In this document: in pieces, positions 63,451-64,000 of the stretch | Layout: every line of letters begins with the position of its first letter | How positions within the stretch are numbered: position 1 is the first letter of the stretch | Source of the DNA: Pedobacter segetis | GTDB taxonomy: Bacteria; Bacteroidota; Bacteroidia; Sphingobacteriales; Sphingobacteriaceae | Assembly (NCBI RefSeq): GCF_016623585.1 | Contig: NZ_JAEHFY010000017.1 | Coordinates: 1 to 64,000 of the forward strand | Direction of reading: 5' to 3' | DNA length: 64,000 nt | Notes under the pieces: generated by a model | Databases searched by the model: none | Seen by the model: the letters and a program-made list of their open reading frames with translations, nothing else | Told to the model about the DNA's origin: nothing | Made by a program: the position numbers and the translations under genes

Positions 63451-64000
63451 TTAAAACCCATCTGCTTTAATATCTTTTTCTGAAAGTGTGCCATACTTTT
63501 CTACTATGTTTTTTATATCCGCAGCTTTACCAATAAACAAGAATTGCAGGTTTTCATCGGGGAAATATTTGGCAATTATCTCTTTGGCCTTCGCCGATGT
63601 TAAGCTGTTAACATTTGCTTGGAAATTATTAACGTAAGATTCGTCAAATCCGTACCAAAACATTTGCGTAAGCAAACCTGCTAATTGCCCAGAAGTTTCA
63701 TAATCTGGAGGGAACTGTCCGTTAATATAGTTTTTTGCAGATGCTAGGGTCTCATCGTCTATTCCTTTCTCATGAATTTTCTTTAAAACCCCTAATGTTT
63801 TATCAATGGTAGGTTGGGTAGTTTTTGTTGCAGTAAATGTAGAAACGCTAAATGTACCCGCATTTTTAAGTGGTGCAAAACCACTTCTTGCGCCATAGGT
63901 TAAACCAGAGTTTACTCTTAATTCGTCGTTTAGCCAAGAGGTAAACCTGCCTCCCAAAACGGTGTTTATAACTTGTATAGCTACATAATCTGGGTTGTTT
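63451..64000 (-). CDS. M16-family metallopeptidase, C-terminal part (5' truncated)
   Basis: The frame is open to the right edge, so the N-terminus, including any HxxEH zinc site, lies outside the window. The visible 182 residues contain the M16 C-terminal stretch LGGRFTSWLNDELRV and SGLTYGARSGF (substrate-binding R/Y pair) and a final region ending EKDIKADGF. In this half M16 proteins usually lack the zinc site, so whether this one is active cannot be told here. Confidence 0.88.
   Translation of the reverse strand, partial: NNPDYVAIQVINTVLGGRFTSWLNDELRVNSGLTYGARSGFAPLKNAGTFSVSTFTATKTTQPTIDKTLGVLKKIHEKGIDDETLASAKNYINGQFPPDYETSGQLAGLLTQMFWYGFDESYVNNFQANVNSLTSAKAKEIIAKYFPDENLQFLFIGKAADIKNIVEKYGTLSEKDIKADGF

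Noticed and set aside
1-64000. Search for tRNA, rRNA, IS elements, prophage genes and restriction or toxin-antitoxin systems
   Set aside because: No cloverleaf-like sequence, rRNA stretch, IS transposase other than the RAYT, integrase, phage structural gene, methylase or toxin-antitoxin pair was recognised in genes or gaps.

Overview
The window is ordinary chromosome of a Bacteroidota bacterium, most like Sphingobacteriaceae (Pedobacter or relatives). The evidence is the low GC, Bacteroidota-style promoters (TTTG / TAnnTTTG) with few Shine-Dalgarno sites, type IX secretion genes (porU, porV, gldJ), a SprB-repeat protein with a gliding-type C-terminal domain, DUF1800/DUF1501 partners, a TonB-plug/MG2 protein and a CrtD/CruF carotenoid cluster. 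The genus is inferred and not proven. I see no rRNA or tRNA gene, prophage, insertion sequence or CRISPR array.

Layout: 1-3201 is the 3' part of a giant secreted adhesin-like protein that begins with three GC-rich 234-bp tandem repeats. 3394-8043 holds an orphan ABC ATPase, a DUF4407 membrane protein and the ergothioneine pair egtB-egtD. 8397-15760 is ispF-porV-porU facing gldJ. 15828-23837 has a PBP4-like carboxypeptidase, an aspartyl protease with PDZ, a KAS III-like enzyme, the DUF1800/DUF1501 pair and a Crp/Fnr regulator. 24449-26630 is an ECF sigma factor, a probable anti-sigma protein and an outer-membrane barrel. 26906-34653 holds an ECI1-like enoyl-CoA isomerase, a plug/MG2 protein, dcd, a phosphopantetheinyl transferase, lipB, an SGNH hydrolase and two FKBP lipoproteins. 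34688-35800 is a REP-associated transposase (RAYT) bracketed by REP hairpins. 35813-37789 is a sodium/solute symporter preceded by two overlapping micro-genes. 38012-41770 has a GH63-type glucosidase and a DECR1-like dienoyl-CoA reductase. 41918-48679 is a haem/carotenoid block (hemH, crtW-like, ispH, cruF, glycosyltransferase, acyltransferase, crtD), with a divergent histidine kinase. 49812-64000 is housekeeping: dacB, clpS, DUF1003, pepT, MmcQ, phhB, rhomboid, nth, recA, an OmpA lipoprotein, a LytS/LytTR pair and part of an M16 peptidase.

Working together: porU/porV (sortase and shuttle) and gldJ belong to the machinery that would export the adhesin at the left edge. The carotenoid genes predict a keto-carotenoid hydroxylated at one end, glycosylated there and then acylated (salinixanthin-like); phytoene synthase, phytoene desaturase and lycopene cyclase are not in the window. 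The ECI1- and DECR1-like enzymes are the two auxiliary activities needed to oxidise unsaturated fatty acids.

Non-coding structure is unusually rich. A RAYT has two alternating hairpin types on both sides, a related orphan hairpin cluster lies 16 kb away at 51.7 kb, and at least six members of a second dispersed intergenic repeat family are present, two of them carrying a copy-number-variable minisatellite.
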